Of a DNA stretch of 64,000 nucleotides, positions 53,221-59,772 are shown in pieces. Source of the stretch: Fibrobacter sp. UWB2 (lineage in GTDB: Bacteria; Fibrobacterota; Fibrobacteria; Fibrobacterales; Fibrobacteraceae). The translations under genes were made by a program, and so were the position numbers. The stretch lies in contig NZ_MWQK01000004.1 in NCBI RefSeq assembly GCF_002210425.1, positions 124,001 to 188,000 of the forward strand, in the 5' to 3' direction. Numbering within the stretch: the first letter of the stretch is position 1; each line of letters begins with the position of its first letter. The notes under the pieces are model-generated. The model saw nothing but the letters and a program-made list of their open reading frames with translations. It was not told the origin of the DNA and did no database searches.

Positions 53221-54051
53221 ATGATTCACGAAATTACTCCGCACAAGTTTGATAACGAATTTAAAGACATTGCACCGAAGCCCACCGATTACTTGATTTT
53301 TTTCAATGGCGAACAAACGCTTTTCAAAAAGGCTGGCGACAACTTCGCCATTCCGCGTGTGAGCGAATTCCCGCAATGCGAATGCCATTACTTGATTAGC
53401 ATCGACGGTGACGCTTATTTCTTGTGCAATACAAACTTGCCAGAAATTCCAGAAGGTTACGAGTTCCGCGGCAATCGTACGTTCCGCACGCTTGAAAGCC
53501 ATTTGGAACGTCTCGGTGGTGCCACGTCGGCACACATTGCTAAGTGGGAAAGCTTGAACAAGTTCTGCGGTAAATGTGGATGTCTCATGAAGCGAGGGCT
53601 CAAGGAACGCTCCATGATTTGCCCCAGCTGCAAGAACACCGTCTATCCCAAGATTTCGCCGGTCGTGATTGTCGCTGTTCACAATGGCAACGAGCTTTTA
53701 ATGGCTCGCAATTTGGACAATCCGGACAAGACGCGCATGTTCCTCATTTCGGGATTTGTGGAAATTGGCGAATCCCTCGAACAGGCAGTCAAGCGCGAAG
53801 TTCTTGAAGAAGCAGGCGTTCGCGTGAAGAATATCAAGTACTTTGGCAGCCAACCGTGGCCGTTCTCGGAATCGCTCATCTCGGGCTACACAGCCGAACT
53901 TGATGGCGATTCAACCATTCACATGCAAGAGGCGGAACTCGCTTGCGCCACTTGGGTCAAACGCGAGGACATTCCCGAATACGACACGAGCGTGAGCATC
54001 AGCAGTTGCTTGATCGAAAACTTCCGCTCGGGATATACGATTAAGGAATAA
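53221..54051 (+). CDS. nudC: NAD(H) pyrophosphatase, NudC-type Nudix hydrolase
   Basis: 276 residues from MIHEITPHKFDNEF; the longer in-frame start at 53149 overlaps the GT2 gene and is out of family. NudC cleaves NADH to NMNH and AMP and can remove NAD caps from RNA. A zinc ribbon CGKCG...CPSC (about 120-142) precedes the Nudix box GFVEIGESLEQAVKREVLEEAGVRV, and the NudC-specific SQPWPF motif follows (about 215-220). A bidirectional terminator follows the stop. Confidence 0.93.
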   Translation: MIHEITPHKFDNEFKDIAPKPTDYLIFFNGEQTLFKKAGDNFAIPRVSEFPQCECHYLISIDGDAYFLCNTNLPEIPEGYEFRGNRTFRTLESHLERLGGATSAHIAKWESLNKFCGKCGCLMKRGLKERSMICPSCKNTVYPKISPVVIVAVHNGNELLMARNLDNPDKTRMFLISGFVEIGESLEQAVKREVLEEAGVRVKNIKYFGSQPWPFSESLISGYTAELDGDSTIHMQEAELACATWVKREDIPEYDTSVSISSCLIENFRSGYTIKE

Positions 54052-54062
54052 GGATTAACGAG

Positions 54063-54093
54063 AAGCGCGGCTGAGGAGCCGCGTATTTTTTTT
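54063..54093. terminator. Bidirectional terminator between nudC and the Ser-rich gene
   Basis: GCGCGGCT (54065-54072), loop GAGG, AGCCGCG then a T-run. It serves the convergent genes on both sides. Confidence 0.85.
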
Positions 54094-54096
54094 CAG

Positions 54097-54723
54097 TTAC
54101 TTTTCCGAAGCTTTATCGGCTTTCTTTTTCGATTTGCTCGGAGATGCTTTAGGCGTTGCTTCAGGCTTGTTCGCGAGCACGACGTATAAAGTATCGTGAA
54201 TCACGACAGTATCACGCACGACAAGTGTATCGTGGACAAAGACCGTATCGCGAGAGCAAACAACATTTGCAGCACTGCTTGCGGGAACCGCCGCAGACGA
54301 AATCGGCTTCGACGCACTCGAGCCTGCCGTATTCAGCAAAACACTAGAGCTAGACTGCGCAGCGCTCGAAAGAGCGGCACTTGATTGCGCGACGTTCACC
54401 CCAGACGGCATTTTCTCAATCACCGTAATCAGCGAATCACGGACATTGCGGAGGCTATCCAACTGCTTGCGGTAGCGCGTCTTATTGCCCGGACGGCGTT
54501 CTCTAGAATACTGAACTTCAATCTTATCGATTTGCGTTTCGACGCCCTTAAGTTCATCAAATATAGGACCTTCGCCTTGCACAGAACCACTCGGCGTAAA
54601 GAAGTTTACGAAACTATCAAAAAAGCCGCGTTTTGAACCGCCCTCGCTCCATGCAATGTTCGTCGAAACAAGACAAACGAGCGCCACTACGCCACAAACA
54701 GATTTAAACTTGAAATTTTGCAT
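54097..54723 (-). CDS. Secreted Ser-rich coiled-coil protein, unknown function
   Basis: 208 residues. Signal peptide MQNFKFKSVCGVVALVCLVSTNIAWS; a helical region with VETQIDKIEVQYSRERRPGNKTRYRKQLDSLRNVRDSL (about 60-98, coiled coil); a Ser/Ala linker (SSAALSSAAQSSSSVLLNTAGSS); then a striking repeat of four DTV/DTL units (RDTVFVHDTLVVRDTVVIHDT, about 155-180), seen also in the barrel-like protein at 28317; and a Lys/Ser-rich tail. Typical of Fibrobacter envelope proteins of unknown role. Confidence 0.75.
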   Translation of the reverse strand: MQNFKFKSVCGVVALVCLVSTNIAWSEGGSKRGFFDSFVNFFTPSGSVQGEGPIFDELKGVETQIDKIEVQYSRERRPGNKTRYRKQLDSLRNVRDSLITVIEKMPSGVNVAQSSAALSSAAQSSSSVLLNTAGSSASKPISSAAVPASSAANVVCSRDTVFVHDTLVVRDTVVIHDTLYVVLANKPEATPKASPSKSKKKADKASEK

Positions 54724-54754
54724 ATTTCAATAATAGAAAAAAAGAAGGCATACC

Positions 54755-54782
54755 TTTACAAGCCCCCTAATTTTACTAAATT
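54755..54782 (+). promoter_or_regulatory. Probable promoter of tRNA-Gly
   Basis: TTTACA (54755-54760), 16-base spacer, TAAATT (54777-54782), ending 12 bases before the tRNA 5' end. Confidence 0.55.
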
Positions 54783-54794
54783 AAGACTACCCAC

Positions 54795-54867
54795 GCGGGA
54801 GTAGCTCAGTTGGTAGAGCGCGACCTTCCCAAGGTCGATGTCGAGGGTTCGAGACCCTTTTCCCGCT
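54795..54867 (+). tRNA. tRNA-Gly (anticodon CCC)
   Basis: A full cloverleaf folds from 73 bases: acceptor GCGGGAG/TTCCCGC (one G-U pair) with discriminator T; D arm GCTC-AGTTGGTA-GAGC; anticodon arm CGACC-TTCCCAA-GGTCG with anticodon CCC; a 5-base variable loop; T arm GAGGG-TTCGAGA-CCCTT. CCA is not encoded. It decodes GGG glycine codons. Confidence 0.95.
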
Positions 54868-54877
54868 CGAAAATAAA

Positions 54878-54908
54878 AAGTCAGGCACAAAGCCTGGCTT
54901 TTTATTTT
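54878..54908 (+). terminator. Terminator after tRNA-Gly
   Basis: AGTCAGGC (54879-54886), loop ACAAA, GCCTGGCT, then TTTTATTTT. Confidence 0.85.
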
Positions 54909-54920
54909 ACTAGTGATATA

Positions 54921-54991
54921 AGTGGGTCGAGAACCCGAGAAGAGGGTTCGACAAAATTCGGTCATGCACGAAGTGCGAAGAGCGAATTTTG
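54921..54991. other. Structured non-coding element between tRNA-Gly and the MACPF gene
   Basis: Two adjacent hairpins: GTCGA-GA-ACCC (54926-54936) with GGGTTCGAC (54944-54952), and CAAAATTCG (54952-54960) with CGAATTTTG (54983-54991) enclosing GCAC-GAA-GTGC. The segment GAGGGTTCGA repeats ten bases of the tRNA T arm. No reading frame explains it; small RNA, attachment remnant or repeat are possible. Confidence 0.45.
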
Positions 54992-55000
54992 GAATTATCG

Positions 55001-55022
55001 CGCAAGTTTGGTTCTTTTTCTT
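55001..55022 (+). repeat. Left copy of direct repeat flanking the MACPF-legumain block
   Basis: CGCAAGTTTGGTTCTTTTT followed by CTT. It matches the right copy at 61910-61931 at 20 of 22 positions, in the same orientation. Confidence 0.6.
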
Positions 55023-55027
55023 CAAAA

Positions 55028-55044
55028 CATTCCAACTTGGAATA
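55028..55044. repeat. 17-nt palindrome shared with 15344-15360
   Basis: CATTCCAACTTGGAATA, differing from CATTCCAAATTGGAATA only at one position near the centre. It lies 118 bases upstream of the MACPF gene and may be an operator. Confidence 0.5.
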
Positions 55045-55161
55045 TTCAAGTTTCGATACAATTTTCTTACACTCATTATTGACCTTCTCACCCCAAAAAA
55101 ATGATTTTTCAATCATAATGCACTCAAGTGCCTAAACATTTCTTAAGAAGGAGGGGTAATC

Positions 55162-57462
55162 ATGAATTACTCAAATACCCACAAATCTTCTGTGGAATTA
55201 ACTCTCATATGCGCCTTAACCGCAGGTCTAGTCGCGTGTTCAGACTCTCCTAGTGGGGGGAACGAAAACTCCATTGCAGTCGAAGTGTCTGGCAAGACTG
55301 TCGGCGACACGTTGATGTTGGACATGATGGACAGCACCTACGATTTCAAGATCGTGGCTGACGGAAAATGGCGCATCGAGGATGAAACAGGATTTATTCA
55401 GTCGATTAGCAAAAAATCCAGTAGCAGCGATGCGACCGTTAAAATTCGTTTAACCACAAACGATTTGGACGAACGTTTTGTGGGCAATCTGCACATTGTG
55501 TTCCCTGAAGACACCTCCCTGAACAAGACCATTACCGTAGTGCAGAAGTATAACGGCGACTACGATGATAATGCGGTGACTGAGCTGACGCAGAGTAACA
55601 AGGTTTATGCTATTGGCTATGGCTATAATGCCATTACTGGGGGCTATCCCGACTATGAAGCTATCAAGTGTGAAATTTTTGATGTCAAAAAATTGAATGA
55701 GGATGGAGGCGTTTCTATCGGGCCGACGAAGGCAAGCCTCAAGACTACAAGTATTACGGGGTCGACAATTTCCGATATAAGTTTCCAGTTGAGTTCCAAA
55801 GTTAATGTTGAGGGCGGAATAGCAGGCTTTTCGGGAGAAATCGGAGCCGCATTTGATATGAACACATCGAATAAGAGTAATTATGAATATGCATTGACCT
55901 ATCTGGACCTTGCTGTAAAGACTGCGGGTTTTGATCTTCCTTTGGAATTGCTCAAGTCTGAAGAATATATGAAAAAATTCGCCTACAATTCCATTAATGG
56001 ATTGAATACAAGTTACCCAAGTACTAATGAAGGGTTCAAAAAGCTGGTTCGTGATTTTGGAACCCATGTGGTATGGGGTTCGAGGCTTGGCGGACGCATT
56101 CGTCAATCGATGACGGCAGATGTATCCAAGATTACATCCAAATACGATATCAGCGCTTTCGCCAAGGCTGCGTACAAGGGCGTTGTTGACGCGAGTGCCG
56201 AAGTGAGTACGGAAATGAAATCGAGCTTGGAACAAAACCTTTCGAATGTGAATATCGATATAGATGTTCTTGGGGGGGATGATGGTTTAGCGCTTAAATT
56301 GTCGGATTCCAAAATTCTGAATAATGAAGATGTGAACAAGTGGAAACAGTCTGTTTCAAAAAATACCGGCGCAGCAACTCTTATCGGTTTTTCGGATGGA
56401 GGCTTAATTCCACTTTATGAATTGATTGACGAAAGCCTTGGCGAAAAGGCCAAGGAACGTAAGCAAAAACTCAAAGATTATTTGAACGGTAAACAGGTCG
56501 CTTCTGATTTTGAGTATGGCTATGACTGTGGGACCGTGACCGAAATCGATGTACCGAAGATAGAAGACCTGGACACCAACACCTTGATTAAGGATATTTA
56601 CTTGGGCGGACAACTGGTGGCGAAGGCCATGTTGGAATTTGTGCCGCTCCTGAACCTCAAAGAAAAAGTGATGGTTATTTACCCCGTCATCAACAACAAG
56701 GTCCGCTTTAACTTGGGCTTCTACATTGGCGACAAGGACCACAAGCCGGCCCGTGTCAGCTGGGATGGAACCGATGCCGCCATAGTCGAATATGAAAACA
56801 TGAACTTCGGCGCGGCGAAGAAACTCTATATTCGAGGAGCTTCTGTGACGAGTGTAGCGCCTGAAGGCACGGAACATCATGCAGGCACGGTTGAAGACGC
56901 TTATTTAGCTTCGAAGATTTACGTTCCTAAAAAGTATCCTCCCAATAGTGAAAATGATTTAAGAGATGGCAAAGTTCAGAATCATAATTATCCCTTGGTT
57001 AAGGTTTTCAATCGTATTTGGCTCCGCGATAATTATGCTAGCACCATTGATAAAACAGGAAAAGAATATCAATATGTAGCTGTCGGTGAAGGAACTTTTA
57101 ATGTTGGCCACGGTTTAGATAACAAGCCCATTCTCATTTACAAAGTCAAAGAGAAGGATAAATTTGTTCCATCAGGATGGAGTATTCCTACTAAGGAAGC
57201 ATTCCAAGAAATTGAAAAAGTTTTTAAAAACAATAAGATTACTAACTTAGGTGCAGCCATGACGAGAAAGAGCGAATGCGACTCGAAGGATGTTAAAGGA
57301 AATATTTGCGGACTTGTTGGGTTAGGATTACGGAAAGATAAGAATGGCTATACGAGTTATTATGCAATAAATAATGGCCAGATCGGTGTGGAAGATGGTG
57401 CTAGCACCTTTAATATTTTGGAGGCGGCCGCATATGACGCGCTTATATTCTATCAGGAATAA
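55162..57462 (+). CDS. MACPF-domain lipoprotein with BACON-like and FISUMP-like modules
   Basis: 766 residues behind a strong AAGGAGG site. The signal ends in a lipobox LVACS (cysteine near 26). Residues about 38-135 form a BACON-like beta domain (GKWRIEDETGFI...HIVFPEDTSLNKTITVVQKY). The MACPF/CDC region (about 140-460) has the diagnostic FGTHVVWGSRLGG (F299-G300-T301-H302) preceded by the YPSTNEGFKKLVRD helix; family members form membrane pores or act as bacteriocins. The last 150 residues resemble a divergent FISUMP domain (VFNRIWLRDNYAS, PSGWSIPTKEAFQEIE). T-ending codons are commoner than in nearby housekeeping genes. TTGACC at 55079 may be a -35 box; no good -10 was seen. Confidence 0.85.
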   Translation: MNYSNTHKSSVELTLICALTAGLVACSDSPSGGNENSIAVEVSGKTVGDTLMLDMMDSTYDFKIVADGKWRIEDETGFIQSISKKSSSSDATVKIRLTTNDLDERFVGNLHIVFPEDTSLNKTITVVQKYNGDYDDNAVTELTQSNKVYAIGYGYNAITGGYPDYEAIKCEIFDVKKLNEDGGVSIGPTKASLKTTSITGSTISDISFQLSSKVNVEGGIAGFSGEIGAAFDMNTSNKSNYEYALTYLDLAVKTAGFDLPLELLKSEEYMKKFAYNSINGLNTSYPSTNEGFKKLVRDFGTHVVWGSRLGGRIRQSMTADVSKITSKYDISAFAKAAYKGVVDASAEVSTEMKSSLEQNLSNVNIDIDVLGGDDGLALKLSDSKILNNEDVNKWKQSVSKNTGAATLIGFSDGGLIPLYELIDESLGEKAKERKQKLKDYLNGKQVASDFEYGYDCGTVTEIDVPKIEDLDTNTLIKDIYLGGQLVAKAMLEFVPLLNLKEKVMVIYPVINNKVRFNLGFYIGDKDHKPARVSWDGTDAAIVEYENMNFGAAKKLYIRGASVTSVAPEGTEHHAGTVEDAYLASKIYVPKKYPPNSENDLRDGKVQNHNYPLVKVFNRIWLRDNYASTIDKTGKEYQYVAVGEGTFNVGHGLDNKPILIYKVKEKDKFVPSGWSIPTKEAFQEIEKVFKNNKITNLGAAMTRKSECDSKDVKGNICGLVGLGLRKDKNGYTSYYAINNGQIGVEDGASTFNILEAAAYDALIFYQE

Positions 57463-57497
57463 AATGATTTATCAATAAATTTCACGTATAACAAAAA

Positions 57498-57522
57498 GTT
57501 CCCCCGCTTGGGGGAATATTTC
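57498..57522 (+). terminator. Terminator after the MACPF gene
   Basis: TTCCCCC (57499-57505), loop GCTT, GGGGGAA (57510-57516), then TATTTCT. The T-tract is weak, so read-through to the next gene is possible. Confidence 0.6.
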
Positions 57523-57568
57523 TGCATATAGACTATTCTAAGTTGGAGCGTTGTTCGAGTTTTTTTTA

Positions 57569-57596
57569 TTGAATTCATGTTGAAAAGAATTATTTT
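57569..57596 (+). promoter_or_regulatory. Possible promoter of the 57630 lipoprotein gene
   Basis: TTGAAT (57569-57574), 16-base spacer, TATTTT (57591-57596), 33 bases before the ATG. Confidence 0.45.
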
Positions 57597-57629
57597 AAAA
57601 TAAAGTATCCGTCAAAGAAGGAGAAAATC

Positions 57630-58667
57630 ATGAGCTTTGCAAAAAGTTATAAATTCACGATGATCGCACTTGCTTTGTGTGCGGTCGGTTTCATTGCCTG
57701 CTCGGATTCGGACAGTTCTAGTGACGCAAACGGTGAAGACAACGTGCTCTCTATCAAATTGGGTGAGACGCCTGTCAACGGTGGCGTGCTGTTGCTTGGC
57801 AAGGGGGAGAGCTTCTATGAACTAAATCTGGAATCCAACGGTGAGTGGCGTATCGAAAATAATTCCACTTTTATCGATTCGGTCTTGCCGGAATCGGGTT
57901 TGGGTAATGCGGATGTGAAAATCCATGTGAAAAAGAATGATTCAGAGGGGCAGCGTAAGGGGGAATTACGTGTCGTTTTTCCCAAGGACACTAGTCTGAA
58001 TACAGTCATTGATTTGAGGCAGATGTATAGCGGAGATTATGAAGATAATGACGCTTCTTTTGATTCTCTTGAAATGGGTGCGATTTTCGCTTGTAGTTTT
58101 ATGGGACTGTTTAGCAAGGAGGCTGCGTTACAGTGCCTGACGGATGCGTTTGAGAAGAGTGAAAATTATAGGGTTGATCCCCGTGATGGTAAAATGTATA
58201 AATTGGAAAAAATCGGCTCGCAACTTTGGATGGCAGAGAATCTTCTGTATGAAACACCGAATAGCTATTGCTATGACGACAATGCGGATAATTGTAAAAA
58301 ATATGGTCGACTTTACGAATGGGATGCGGCTATGGAGGCGTGCCCCAAAGGGTGGCACTTGCCGAGTAAGTACGAATGGAATGAATTATTTTATGGAATT
58401 GTAAAAAATAAGGGCAAGGCTCTCAAATCTACTTCAGACTGGCTGCGCGATGGAAACGGAAGTGATGACTACGGCCTTAACGTTTTGCCTGCAGGTTACA
58501 AGGATAGCGAGTATCGTTCCTTAGGTGATATAGCACGGTTCTGGACTTCGACAGATGATCACGGCTATACTGCGTTCTTGGTACGTATAGAAGCGCTTAA
58601 AGACGATGCCTATCTGAACGAAGAGGTAAAGTACAACGCAAACAGTGTTCGTTGTCTAAAGGATTAG
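57630..58667 (+). CDS. FISUMP lipoprotein sharing the MACPF protein's N-terminal module
   Basis: 345 residues behind AAGGAG. Lipobox FIACS (cysteine near 25). Residues about 38-140 are paralogous to the N-terminal module of the MACPF protein: GEWRIENNSTFIDS versus GKWRIEDETGFIQS, RVVFPKDTSLNTVI versus HIVFPEDTSLNKTI, YSGDYEDND versus YNGDYDDNA. From about 180 comes a canonical FISUMP domain (RDGKMYKLEKIGSQLWMAENLLYETPNSYCYDD, GRLYEWDAAMEACPKGWHLPSKYEW, SVRCLKD). It lacks the MACPF domain and may be a partner, receptor or immunity-type protein; this is an inference. Confidence 0.85.
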   Translation: MSFAKSYKFTMIALALCAVGFIACSDSDSSSDANGEDNVLSIKLGETPVNGGVLLLGKGESFYELNLESNGEWRIENNSTFIDSVLPESGLGNADVKIHVKKNDSEGQRKGELRVVFPKDTSLNTVIDLRQMYSGDYEDNDASFDSLEMGAIFACSFMGLFSKEAALQCLTDAFEKSENYRVDPRDGKMYKLEKIGSQLWMAENLLYETPNSYCYDDNADNCKKYGRLYEWDAAMEACPKGWHLPSKYEWNELFYGIVKNKGKALKSTSDWLRDGNGSDDYGLNVLPAGYKDSEYRSLGDIARFWTSTDDHGYTAFLVRIEALKDDAYLNEEVKYNANSVRCLKD

Positions 58668-58685
58668 TTTTTCAGAACAACAAAA

Positions 58686-58714
58686 ATATTCCCTCGTTTG
58701 AGGGAATTTTTTTA
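58686..58714 (+). terminator. Terminator after the FISUMP lipoprotein gene
   Basis: ATTCCCTC (58688-58695), loop GTTT, GAGGGAAT (58700-58707), then a T-run. Confidence 0.8.
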
Positions 58715-58725
58715 TCATTAAGGTA

Positions 58726-59772
58726 ATGATGTTAAGGCTGTTTTTTGGATTCTTTCTACTATTTTCGCTGTATGCCTGTTCCAACAGCGAATCTGTTTTT
58801 GATGCTGTGCAAAATCGCCCGGGCATAGCGAACATTACGCTTGTGGCAAGCGTCAACGGCATTGGCGATAATAGCTATAATGACCAGATATTGGCAGGAC
58901 TATTCCGGTTTAATGAAGATAGTGGAGTGCCCTTCCGTCTGCTGCAGCCGGAATCTATGGACGAGGCCGATTCACTTGTGCAGGCGTGGCTCAAGGAAAA
59001 TGCCGACACGGATTCCTCGTTGCTTATCCTGGCGTCTTCGGCGTATGCCGGGTTGGCGCAAAAACTTGACATCCGTTTTTCGGGTGACGGGAACAAGGTC
59101 CTGTTGTTTGAGGCCGACTCGGCGGGCTTTCCGCAAGACGTTTATTCATTCTCGATTGACCGCTATGGCGCAAGTTACTTGTCGGGGGCAATTCTGGGCA
59201 TAAATCCCTGCATGATTTTGGCGGCGGCACCTGGTTTTGCGAGCCTTGAAACATCGATTGATGGCTTTAGGAAGGGTTACGATGTGCATAAGACGATAGC
59301 AGATACTTTGGGGGTGGATTATCTTACTTACAATGAAAATGATGAAACGGCTTTTAACAACATTGAATTTGCCTACGTGGCTACTTTTTCGATAACGAAT
59401 TATATTCTAGATGCGGATAGACCTTCGGCTATTTTTCCTTTGTTGGGGGGCGCTATCAAGGGCGTGCGTCGGGCCTTGATCGATTATCCGAATACGGGAC
59501 ACTTTATGATTGGGATGGATGTTGACCAAAGCGGCGTGTTGCCAAAGGTGCCGTTTACTTTGGTCATTGACATTAAGGGGATTGTTATTCGCTACTTGGA
59601 AGAATGGGCTTTGGGTAAGGATTGGCCTCGGTTCCGCTCTTTTGGCTTGGGTGACGGTGCCGCCTCGATTGTGTTTAACAAGAATTTTGACGATACGAAA
59701 GAGTTCGAAGCCCGCTATGAAAAGTATTATGACGAAGCGGTTCGCGAGGAGGCTCGCCATGCAAAGAAGTAA
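58726..59772 (+). CDS. BMP/PnrA-like substrate-binding lipoprotein
   Basis: 348 residues; a second ATG at 58729 is better spaced from AAGG and equally possible. Signal and lipobox FSLYACS. The body follows the basic-membrane-protein fold of type I binding proteins, which bind nucleosides or related ligands: ITLVASVNGIGDNSYNDQILAGLFRF, VQAWLKENADTDSSLLILASSAYAGL, ASYLSGAILGINPCMILAAAPGF, GFRKGYDV, and GAIKGVRRALIDYPNTGHFMIGMDVDQSG. No ABC permease genes accompany it, so a sensory or scaffold role is likelier than transport. It overlaps the next gene by 14 bases. Confidence 0.8.
   Translation: MMLRLFFGFFLLFSLYACSNSESVFDAVQNRPGIANITLVASVNGIGDNSYNDQILAGLFRFNEDSGVPFRLLQPESMDEADSLVQAWLKENADTDSSLLILASSAYAGLAQKLDIRFSGDGNKVLLFEADSAGFPQDVYSFSIDRYGASYLSGAILGINPCMILAAAPGFASLETSIDGFRKGYDVHKTIADTLGVDYLTYNENDETAFNNIEFAYVATFSITNYILDADRPSAIFPLLGGAIKGVRRALIDYPNTGHFMIGMDVDQSGVLPKVPFTLVIDIKGIVIRYLEEWALGKDWPRFRSFGLGDGAASIVFNKNFDDTKEFEARYEKYYDEAVREEARHAKK

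Noticed and set aside
54944-54953. GAGGGTTCGA as an attachment-site core matching tRNA-Gly
   Set aside because: Only ten bases, typical of any T arm, and no matching copy was seen at the far end of the block; the 22-nt repeat is the better candidate.
54756-55112. Minus-strand frame through tRNA-Gly
   Set aside because: It includes the whole tRNA in antisense and a terminator hairpin, so it is not a gene.
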